NCBI GenBank assembly: GCA_945859605.1
Contig: OX243820.1
Coordinates: 25,765,577 to 25,829,576, forward strand
Reading direction: 5' to 3'
Source of the DNA: Lumbricus rubellus
Lineage: Eukaryota; Annelida; Clitellata; Crassiclitellata; Lumbricidae
Length of the DNA: 64,000 nucleotides
Position 1 is the stretch's first letter, and each line of letters begins with the position of its first letter. Positions 36,487-48,400 of this stretch are shown piece after piece. The position numbers were made by a program, and so were the translations under genes. Under the pieces are notes generated by a model. It was not told the DNA's origin. It was given only the letters and a program-made list of their open reading frames with translations, and did no database searches.

Positions 36487-39400
36487 GAATCAATCAATCA
36501 ATCAATCAATGAATCAATCAATCAATCAATCAATCAATCAGGTCGTAATTACATCATGTTTTCCAAGTTGTATCGGTTGTTTACTCAGGAGACCCAACAG
36601 AGGCCAAAGGCCCCCCTAGCAGGGCCACTCGAGAGCATCCTAGGTTACAAGAGCTCGTGAATAAGCTGCACCTGGCTTTCGAGTGGCGCTCTACAAATTT
36701 GAAGATTACGATTACGCATCTATAGTTGAAAGATGTATCGCATACAACAAAGAAGCAAGCAACTGAGTAGTAAAATTTTTAACAAGCATAATAATTATTT
36801 TAATTATTTGAAACTGAAAAGAAATAGAATACACAGGGTATGTACATTATAAAACGCAAACAAACAGATGCACACTCTCAGATTTAGTTGAATTAGTGGT
36901 GCACAGCCTTTCCACAACATAACCACAACAACATTTAATCACTTAGTACTACCTTACTCAACACTTAAATACTTCAATCCTATCGTAACAGTAACCAAAG
37001 GGACCTTGGACAAGTCCTTTACTGCCAATTAGCACTTCGGCATGAAATTCCGATTCAGTGTTCATGCTGTAGTCGGGAGCGCTTCTGATGAACTTAGAAG
37101 GTAACTGCAATTGCAGATGCGGACTTAAAATAGCGCCTCTCAAGAATTCACAGTTATATTCATAAGAAGGTTATTTCAAGCTACAGAGGACGATGAAAGC
37201 AAAGCAAAGCAAAGCATCTGTGAAGACTTTAAAAGCTGCCGATCTTACAGCACGGTAATCTGTTTGTGGAATGACATAAACAACGGGAACTTTGAAATAT
37301 AACGATCTATCTTAAGAGCCGCCAGATCTGACATTTATACGAAGTGATATAAACACAAGACAGTACCCAACACACCCCACATAACACAACATCTAACACG
37401 AGCGAAAATTTGTCAAGTGCAACTTCAAGGGAACAACTCACGGAGGACCACGCAGAGAGAAAAAGCAGAGAGGTCTAAACAAAACCGACTTCAAGCAGAC
37501 TTCGCAGAACACGGAAGAAGGTGACAGACTGATTGGCTCATTTCGGACTTCAAACGAAGACTATTTCAGGATTATAGAGCGGCTAATAATAGCAGAACTT
37601 CTGTGATGGGTAGTGAACGACCAAGCCCAAGGAATGCCAAGGACACCGCTGTGCACAGTCACTCGGAGGGAACAGATGAGGCAGAGATAAGAAAGCATCT
37701 GAGATAAGATGGGGCTGCTCGGGCAGTTACCAGTGCTAGGCAGTTTCGAATCCACAGTTAGAATCTTATACTCAATGCATTTAGGTAAAGGCAACCAGAA
37801 TGTGCAGTAATAGCAATAACTCCGATTTTACAGTAATTCAGTTTATAGCGAATTCCTTATCCTGCCTGCATTTAATAAATGGAGACGATGCTCCACTTCA
37901 TACATGGGAGGCAGTATTAAGAGCTTGATATTGGGGAAGGACTCTTAAATTATTTACCCAACCCCCATCAGGTATACATGTTCCGCATCATATGTGGGCG
38001 GAGACATGACCAAATATTGAAATGCCACCAATTGGTCGATCAGTGGCATTTAATAGCATTGCTAAATTCATAATTGCAATCACAATCTCCAAATTTCTCA
38101 AGTCCCACTCAAAAGCCAAGCGCAGGGCACCAGCTTATTCATGAGTCAATTTCAGAAGAGACAAAGATGTGGATCAGAGGAGAGGCAACTAACCTGGTAA
38201 AGGATCTAATGAAAATGATAATGACAAGAGCACAGCACCACAGTAAGAAAATATGAGGCACCCTTGTAACGGCATGGCTGTGTTACGGCGCCATAGAAAT
38301 CGTTATTATTATTATTATATACCTACATACATGTAGGCTACATATAATGGGGCTGGGTAAAAAATTTAAGAGACCTTCCACAATATAAAACTCCTAATAC
38401 TGCCTCTCATGTATGAATGGAGCATCATCTCCATTTATTAAATTGGGGCAGGATAAGGGGATTCGATATAAACTCGGAGAACCTAAAATCAGAGCTTAAC
38501 CACTATTTCAACAGAGAGAGAGACAGAGGGGTAGAGAAGCAAAGAAACAGTCTATTTCATCCCCCATGTCTGTTTTCTTGGTACCGACCCAACGATGAAG
38601 AGGAAGCAAGACTAACCGGTTTCAGTTCCGATACGTCCCAGCCGGAATATTCTGCCACCGTCATCATTTGATTAATAATGCACTCGATCTCCTGAAAATA
38701 GAAAAAAGTCACTCTGCTTAATTGTGCCACGGGTGAAACAAGCCAGCGTAGATTACATCAAGCGTCTCTTTTTCAACCATACATGCAATCATTTTATGCA
38801 TTTTACCCGTAACCAAATTAGTAAGCACGCAAGTAGATGAGCCACAACGTGGGGCGCGGTGGTGTAGTGGTGGCGTCGTTGCCTTGGAGCCGGAAGGTTC
38901 GAGGTTCGAAACCACCTCGCTGCGTAAGGACCTTGGGCAAGTCCTTCACTCACAATTGCTCAGCGCTTCGGCATGAAACTCCGATGCAGTGTTCGCGCTG
39001 CATTCGGGAGCACCTCTGAGTAGAGAGAGCTTGAAGGGGCGCTATAACAAGTGCACATAAAAACAAACAAACAAATGGAAAACATAACAAGTGCACATAA
39101 AAACAAACAAACAAATGGAAAACTTGTTAAATAACAATGCAAGCCATTGTCTTTAATGTCAACAGTGCTTTAGAGCAGTGGTTCTCAAACTGTGGTACGC
39201 GTACCCCTAGGGGTACGCAAGGGGCTGGTAAGGGGTACGCGAAAATTTTCAGAAATATAAATTTTTCTCTGAGTTTATGGACTTTGTGTACATTTTTCCT
39301 TCATTAGCAATGATTTTTAACGTTGCTTCATGTAGCAGCATCGTCATTTTTTCTTTCACAGCATGTGATTAGACTCAAATATTAACTTTATATTTTAGTG

Positions 39401-42400
39401 CTTGCAACATGTTTATGTTTAGGCCTGTACTATAAATTTGAAACAAAATAATGTATAAATGTTTGAAAGAACCAAAGCCATAAATTCTCAGTGTAGTCTA
39501 TATTATGTAGCTCAAAAAGGTATAGCTGAATTGCTTTAAACCTTAAGGATTAATTTCTGGTCGAGCTTTAAAATTTGTGATTCCTTTCAGCACGTCATAT
39601 AATTATATATCTGTTTGAAACTAGTTTTTAAACTATATATTCTTGCTATCGGAAATAGGCCTAAATATGGGATAAATTTTGGTTTGAAATTGACAAATAT
39701 TAAACCAGGTATTTTTTTATTTTAAATCTGCTAGTCAAAACAAGCACACAGCAATATAACGCTATAGGTTAGCTCTTTCTTACAGAGGTTATAGACCAAT
39801 TTCGCCGTTTTGTTGATATGATTGTATGATTAAAACTATACATATTTTATATTTTGCTCCATTTATATGACTCCAATACACCATACAATGACTAAAAGGA
39901 CTTTTTAGTGCTGTTGTCACTGCAATGGGGACTATAGCAATGGCATTTTGTTTCTGATCTGACTTCTGGGGGTACGCCAGCATTTGATTTTTTTACTTGG
40001 GGGTACAATAAAAAGAAAGTTTGAGAACCCCTGCTTTAGAGGTTCACATTTAGGATGTTAATTAATAAAAAAATGCAGTGGATTTTAGCAACTAATCAAT
40101 TGTAAAAAAATTAATCAATTAATTTTCAGCTTCATCGATTAATTTTATTATAATGTCGAACAATCCATTTCAGGGGTAAACAATATCCTGAACAATGACA
40201 ATTAATGTGAAACCTTTGAGCGAAAAATAAACCTATTATTTTGCAATTGAATTAACTGTTGATGGAAAAGTCATGGAAGGCATAAAAATTAATTACCTGA
40301 CTGTCTTCACGCTCATATTAAACTTCAATTGTAATTGTGCATGCCAGTGGTTCCCAACCTTTTCTGACTTTAGGGCCACTTCTAAGTTGGAGGACACGAG
40401 GGTCACTTTTTCTCAGTTGAAGGACATTAGGGCATTTAGGGGACCACATGGCTAAAATTTCATTAACTAAAAGCATATAAAATTGCTAGAATTGAATCAA
40501 AATAAAATGCTTGATGTTATTTATTGACGTCAAAAGAAAATAATTTGTAATAGAAAATAATTATGTGCTCAATCCCTTCCAAATTGTCAATTTTTATATA
40601 TTTCTGTTAATTCTTTGAGAGATGAGGGCCATTTTCTGAGGCCTGGTGGGGGGGGGGCACTTTTGGCCTGCAGGCATGGGTTGGGAACCACTGGTGTCTG
40701 CCAGAGTGGACATCAGATCTGAATTAAACATAAGATTTTGATGATGATTGCTTATAACTGAACACATGACAAATCGTAACCAGTGCATAAGTGTAAGTAC
40801 ATTAGAGTGTGCATATTTCTATAAAGCTCTTTCGTTTCTATTTTCATTTCACTCAACTCATTAGTAAACTCGTAGTGCAGCTAATGTGTACAACACGAAC
40901 AAAAATTTTAAATGCATAAAAACATGCATAAATGCATAAAAAATGCAAAAAACAGTTGAATCTGCGCCTGCTTTCGAGCTGTTTGCATTCATGCTGAACT
41001 TTGACAATAGTATAATTAGGTTATGTGTGTAAAGCATCCTAGAAGTAGCTTCCTACGACGATGCTATATAAATTGTCTTGATTACAATTACAAATTTTAC
41101 AATAAAAGCATAGATAAATAATTTATGCCTCATTTAGAAAATAACTGATAAAATACAGCCACAGCCAATTCTTTGTACCGGTCATAAATGATGATGATGA
41201 TGATGATGACAATAATGATGATGATGATGACAATGATGATGATGATGACAATAATGACAATGACAATGACGATAATCACAATCATGCTTACTGCCACAAA
41301 CCAAAGATGATGACATAGACATAAACAATCTACCACAACAACCTTTGGCATATATCTGTTTTCTGCATAAAAAAATCCAGCATAATTACCTAGCGACGAC
41401 GGTGCAACGATGATGCTGCGGCAACGCATTAGTAAACATTAATTCCATGCTCGCGAGCGGTCGGCAACAACGTGACCGAGATCGGCGGCAATCTCGAACG
41501 GAAATCGTCGGAAAACGAATAAAATCAGAATTCGTCGGAAAGCCCGTACCATACAGGAGAGAATGTCAACAAAGGCTTAGTGCAGATAGGCCACAGCGAT
41601 AAACCGATGTCAGAGCACTTTGAGATGCGGCAGCTGTCACATCGGGGTACAGCTGCTGTTACATTTGATCCATCAGTTTGTGCTGTATCACCGGTAAAAA
41701 CGATATAGAGCTCTCCCTTCACTGGCCGACGACGACGCTACCACCGCTGCAGTGTGACAAACGACCACAGTGTAACAACGGTGACAGGCACTGCAACAAT
41801 CCCCCCACACTGATCTCGACACACTTAACAACAAACGTTGACAAGAAAAACGTGAAAGCATCGTCAGCATGAACTTCTTTCGTGTAGTAGTGCTACATGA
41901 AAGATGGGAGTAAAGACGTCGTAGGACGACACTAGGGAAATACAAACGGACAGATCAATAGAATATAATTTAAGAGATGATGCAAAATAAAGACTTAGGA
42001 CGGAGTTAATGAGTCCTGCCTTGGATGAAAGGCTACATTTAAAGGAGGCAAGCATCAAGAGAGTCCCCTGGAACCTATGAAGAAAGGGCAAAGGAGATAG
42101 GCAGAGATCGAGGAAAGGGGATGTAGGTAGGAAGTGGTTTTGAGGAGAAGAGGTAGGCCTGTAATTGAGAAGAACTGGCAGGAGGTACGGAGAGACAACA
42201 AGGCAGATATGAAGGCGGAAACTGTGGAGAAAGGACACAGTCACAAACAGAAAGGACTGTGAGAGAGGCACGTAAGAAGGTAGAGACTGCAATAAATGAA
42301 AATGCATAGAAAAGAAAAGACTTGAGAAGGCCAGCTGTAAAGCAGAGACTACGAGATATGAATACAGAAGGCAGAAGCAGCAACAAAGACAGATATATGC

Positions 42401-45400
42401 AGCTCATGAGGATACAAGGATGGAACAGATGTCTAGTCCACTGGTAAAGGAGACAAGTGGGAAGCGAGGAAAGGATGCACGTAAAAATGTACGAACAATG
42501 CAAGACACAGAAATGTGAGGAAATAAGGCAGGCAGGAAAGGATTGACTATGAGGAGAGACATCAGGAATACAGTACAAAGACAGGTACTACAAGTAAAGG
42601 TTACAAGTAGATGAGCATCCAAAATGAAAATCCGAGTATCATTGGCATGGAAATAATATCCCACCGAATGATTGCCAAGTGCTACACCTTGTGGTGCGGT
42701 GATGTTCATGGAGAACAAAAGACAGCTAAGCGCAGAACCTATAAATGGATGCACCTTTGTTAGCAAAACATTGTCCATGAATAATGCCATTTAAGTAAAC
42801 ATGCTGAATGAGCGATGCGAGAAATATGCAGCAGACCAATAATTCAGTGCACCGATGAGAAAGCGCAGACCAATGCGGGAGAGGCGATGCAAAAGAGGAA
42901 AAGAATTGTTCAATGTTCACAGTATCAAAAGCATCGGATGAGTCACGAACAATTCAGTGCCTCTACTCACACTCTGCCACGGCTGTTACTCATTGCTCAC
43001 TGGGTACGTTCAATTCAAATGAGGCAATCGTTTCTGGCTCCATTACAGTCTGTGAAGCAGTTATATTTTACTTCAGGAAATAATTTTCCTTTTACTCTAT
43101 TTCAGTTCAGACGGCCTCAATTTAAGTTCTAATTCAGCTATAGTTCTTTAAAAAATTCAGTAACACATCTAATTTAGTTTTCAATATAAAATAATTTCAG
43201 TTACAGTTATACTTAACGGAAATCAATATCTTCAGTTCTAATTTCACTTAGCGTTAACGAAAATATCACTGCTGTGGAGTGGTCATCATTGGCATAGATG
43301 TAAAAAACGATGAAAACGGAATAAAAAACGGGAAAAAACGTCGTTTTATTCAAAATAATAAAAAAACGACAAAAAAACGGGAAAAAACGGAAACGGAAAA
43401 TAATTTGACTTTGCTACATCTAAAACCGCATTTTAACCTTGAAAACCTTGATTAGGAACCTACTACCCGCAGGCTATCTCTTAAATGATGATTTTAAATG
43501 ATGAAATAATGACTTTAGTTGGCTGAATCTTTGAGAGTTGGCGGAAAACATAAGGAATATCAGAAAAAATTAAAATTAAGGAGAACAATAACAGAAAGTA
43601 AATGAATAAATAAAGTCAAAGAAAAAATAAAAAACGATAAAAAAACGATGGGAAAGAATAAAAAACGAAAAAACCTTTTTTACAACTATGATCATTGGTC
43701 ATCCATAGGATTCCATCTTAGGATCCATACGCTGCGAGGCACGATGGCTGATTGGTCAGAGTGGTCGGCCGGTAATGTGAAGAGGACAGGTTCTATCCCC
43801 GTTTGAGGCAGTTACTGTATAGGGATCCTGAGCAAGTCCTTAACTCGCAATTTGTCTGCAATACAATGATGCGTATGTGGACTTCTGAGCAAAAGTTGTA
43901 GGGAAGGCGAAATCAAATTTCACTTGTATTGTATCGTATTTTATGCTGTTCACTGTTGATCTGATCCAAGTCCTCTCTTCATTGGGATTGAAACTCATCA
44001 GAATGCATATGAGAGTCAGGTCTATGTCCTTGACTCGGCTGTAGAAAATAGCTCATTAATTAGTGTACAAAAATGCTTTGTAGATGATAGCTCATTAGCA
44101 TAGAAAATGCTTTGTAGATGATAGCCCAAATCATAGAAAATGCATTGTAGATGATAGCTCATTAGCATAGAAAATGCTTTGTAGATGATAGCTCATTAGC
44201 ATAGAAAATTCTTTGCAGGGGGGGATAGCTCATTGTCGTAGAAAGCGCTTAGTAAAGGTTCCTTAGTGGAGAAAATGCCTTGAAGAGGATTGCTCCTTAG
44301 TGGAGAAAATTCTTCATATGTGCTTGGTGTCTGGATGTAATCCACTCATCTGGGGCTAAACTGATGGAGAAGTCAGTTTATCTGCCTTGTTGGACATGAG
44401 GAGAAGGAGGAGGAGCAAGAGGAGGAGGAGGAGGAGGCAGAGGAAACTGCTAAGGAGGGCTTTGTTGACGACCAAAGAGCTTAACACGCAATAGAGGATA
44501 TATCTACAACCTTTTACGGCTCGATGGAACGGGCAAGAACAGCATGATCAATGTGTCTGTACCCTAATCAATTCAGAATTTAACGACAAAGAAATCAATA
44601 ATATCGGAGGAGAAAGAAAGCTGAAGTCATATATCTTCGGCCGATAAACGATGAAACAGCTGAGATTTTGACGGAGCGTGATGGAAGATTGGATGAGCAG
44701 ATATGATGATCGTTCGTGATCACCAGACAATAACAACTCAGCTAAATTCTGAAGAATGTTCTGGAAATATGAAACTATGAACCAGAGGTCAGACTAATAC
44801 AGATACACAAAAAGTAAAGTGGCAGAGAACAGTAAGAAACCAAGACTTGAAGAAAATAAATGAGGAATTTTTGCCTCTCTGGCCTAAATATCCACAATAA
44901 GCAGAAGCATGGCGTGAAAGTGCTGACACATGATGAAACATTCTGGTACTATGTGCTCACATTAACTTGATCCTGATATCATTACAAGCACCTCCAACAG
45001 AACAATGGAACTGCTTTAAGACATCGTTTATAAATCACAAAAGAACTCTCTGCTTCTTGTCATCCTTATCTGCACTTAATGCCAACTCTATGATCTTCTC
45101 CATATCATTGTCTGATATCCTTTCTCTGTTTTGCCTCATCTGATTCGCAAACAAAGGATACACTCTTAAAAGTCCTGCCTGGAACCAGCTGATAGCTCAA
45201 TGCCACTTCTTGGCATAGGCTAACTGTTTGCCACTTAAGCTAAGTCACTATGGCTTCTACGTTGTGATTTGACTTTATAGTTACTAGACAAAATTATTTT
45301 GGAATAGACTGTGCTTTGACACCAAATATTTATTATTCTATGCACATTAGAGTTCTTTATTAGTAGACATTAAAGTTAAGAGTTCAGTTTGAAGCAAGTA

Positions 45401-48400
45401 ATGAAAAAAGAAATCATCGAATAATTTACTTATTGCACAAATGCATTTTTATGCCTAAAATTTTTTTTTTTTATCAAGTTTCTTTATGGTCCTCAAAAGC
45501 ATACTTCTGGATGTGGATGCTAAAATTGCATTTGTCTGATCTATGAGATCCTAACACGTCTTTATAACATCATTAGTGGAACATATTTGAAACATCAATC
45601 AGTGATAGATTCCTTGAAGTATCTTAAAATGAGAATCAACTTCACAGAAGCAGCCGAGATCCAAGCCATCAAACAGACCAGAAACCAGCTTACAATGACA
45701 AGACAAAATATTGAAAATGAGATCAGCTGGATCTCGCCCTACACTACCTAGGAGAGTTCTGTTGGCCCTAGACATAAAAGGTTGCAACCTCCTCTGCAGA
45801 GAAGGGGGTGCTCTTCGTTCCTTAAAATTGCAAGAATTGCAACTACGTAGAATCGAGCCGTTTCAGTGGTGTGTTCAGTGGTCTGGAATCGGCTCCCTGG
45901 ACCTGAGCTGTGCCTGCTACTGAGACCCTTACTGAAGTCTTTTATTAACCCAAAATTGTACTTTTTGCCACATTGGAATAAGGAGAACCTCTGAATAGTA
46001 CCATTGAAAGGGTGCTATAAGTTGATAACTATGTGCTTCAAATTCAGTTGTAGTGACATTGCATGCAATACAAGTGAAATAAGATATACCGTAGTAGGCC
46101 CACCATAATCCATATAACAAGGTAAGTCAAATGGTATTCACTTGACGAATACAGATAACCACAGCAACTCAATGACATGGCACCCTGTTCAATTTCCCAA
46201 CCTGAAAGGACATTTTCTAACAAAGTTGCCTCATAAAAGCTTTCCACTAAAATTAAGACCAATTTCGACCCAGTATTTATGTTTACACGTTGTCAAAAGG
46301 GAACAGATATTATTCCTACAAGAGCAACGACCCACAAACTGCCACAAAATCGAAGACCACACATTTGTTACCACACCTTGCAGCACAATAGTCGCAAAAC
46401 AGTTCTGACACCTGGCGAGGGAAATAAAATCAGTATGATCTGCTCAAACAGTCGGTAATTATGAAACTCAATTATGAACGTGGCAAAGATATATGAATAG
46501 CACAACAGGCCAGGCAGTTCGTGAATAAATCATCACATCCACAGTCTAAGGCAATTGTAAAGTCTAACGAAATTTCCACAGAGAGAAAAAGCAGGAAAAA
46601 TAAATGCACTGAGTGCCAGCCAATGTCAGTGGTATTTATAAAATATATCAAGAAAGCAAGATAATCGTGTGCAAAAGAAAGAAAAAAACAAAGAGAAAAA
46701 ACAAATAGAGTGCCACTCACCGACGCATCCAAGATACCATTGCCGTCTGAGTCATAGAGATGAAACATAACTGCAAGTAAAGAGAAACTTAAGATGCAAA
46801 AATACATTAAAAAAAACATATAGTAATTTGTCTACGTCAAAAATATGGCAGAAAGTGATTCTCTTAAGAGCTCCCAAAATAGCAGTCTCTTATCATTATC
46901 ACTTAAATGCAAAAAATATGGAGATGCACTCAAACAACAAGTCACAAAGCTAGCCAACATACAGCAGTTTTTATGCTCACTTGATCAATCTTCGTAAATT
47001 TGGCTTTCAGTATCCTTTACTCCAATGCATACGCAACGTGCTATCCACTTACATATTGATTGTGGCTTCTGGATAATGGTTTGATTACAGCACACCATTA
47101 GGAATGTCTTGTGCGTTAGACACCGGTGTCACAGGATTTTATATCTCCCCAAAAGCTATCCAGGAGGGGAGGGGGAAGGGTATGAATTAATCTATCCCTC
47201 GGATGGAATATATCGGGCACAGAGTGTCCAGAAGGATAAACCATTCTATCCCTCAGCATACAACTATTGAAAAGTGCATATAATTGATAAGCGTTTGCCG
47301 TAATCAAAATATTAAGTGAATATAATTGTTTTAAGTGTCCTAAGCAATGTTCGAAGCAAGGCAGCCAGAATTTAATTTGCGACTCTAAATGTTGGCAATT
47401 GTTCAAAATGTTCTAAGTGTTCCAATTTAAGCAAAGCAAACAAAGTCAGATAGTAGGAATAAACACACCTGCTACTGACAATGTTAAAAACAAAACAAAT
47501 GGAAGTTAATTTGCAAAAATTATCGCATATGGGAGTCGCTTTTTTCAACTTCTCTTTGAACATCTTGGGGGATATGATTATTAGGGGGATATCTATTTTG
47601 TGACATCGGTACAACACAAGCTAAGTACTAGTTAAAATCACAATCTGATCTGAATCCAAAACCTTTAAACTCTGCCACTGGTTGCAATCCGCCAGTGCCA
47701 GTCCCAAGCCTGGATAAAGGAGGAGGGCATCGCTAATGGTCTTTGTTACCACACAGTGACGTTAAACTGCAACTATTACTAATCCAAAACCTGATAAAAA
47801 CACAATTTAGTGGATTGAATATTCTAGCTGCAAAGCAAAATTTCAACACTGACTCAGGGGAAGAGCGACAATGCACATGCCACCAGCCACAAAGTTGCAG
47901 ATGTCCCACGCAAAACATGAAAACAATTGCAACATAATTCCTGATTTACGAGACCATTGAACCAGCATAGACAAGTGTAACATAATAATTCAGCCTACAT
48001 GTAGTTCATAAATCAGAGTACGGCTCAACGTAGAGCATACTGGTAGACGACTATGGACAATTAGTGCTCAAATTCTGAATACCACTGAGCATTGTGAACA
48101 ATTGCTTGAGTCAATGTGCTACTCATGGTCACGTATCTCTTGTTTATCAGTTTCATCAAGCTGGTCGTATGCTGATTATGCTATAAATTTTTTATTATTT
48201 ATTCGTTTGGATTTCTAACATGACTTTTCTATGTGTTCTCGGAGTTACTGGTACGTTTTGTCTCCCCTTTATTATGGTATCTGTGTATTTGCAGACAGAG
48301 AATGGTGCTTGTCATTAAGAGCTTATGCACTGCCAAAAAGCTTGTGCAGCATACATAACGAAATGGCTGCAGAATTTCAACGTGTAGCAGATCAGTGGAG

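Larger units (their letters stand above)
38692..46720 (-). other. Large DGK intron, 8.0 kb, loaded with transposons
   Basis: The largest intron seen. It holds a SINE (38851), three hAT-type elements (39176, 40345, 43293), a dead LINE piece (about 42600-42965), another SINE (43735) and a tandem array (44060). The stretches 41460-42590 and 44300-46720 show no exon, RNA or repeat that I can define. 41960-42590 is purine-rich, which gives long false frames on the minus strand. Confidence 0.85.

Noticed and set aside
36444..36540. Possible CRISPR-like regular repeats (also the arrays at 44060, 50938 and 60105)
   Set aside because: They are direct tandem repeats without unique spacers, in an animal genome.
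41864..42790. Three overlapping minus-strand frames of 128-167 residues
   Set aside because: The first two come from purine-biased DNA with no domain. Only the upstream part of the third shows reverse-transcriptase remnants, annotated as a dead LINE.
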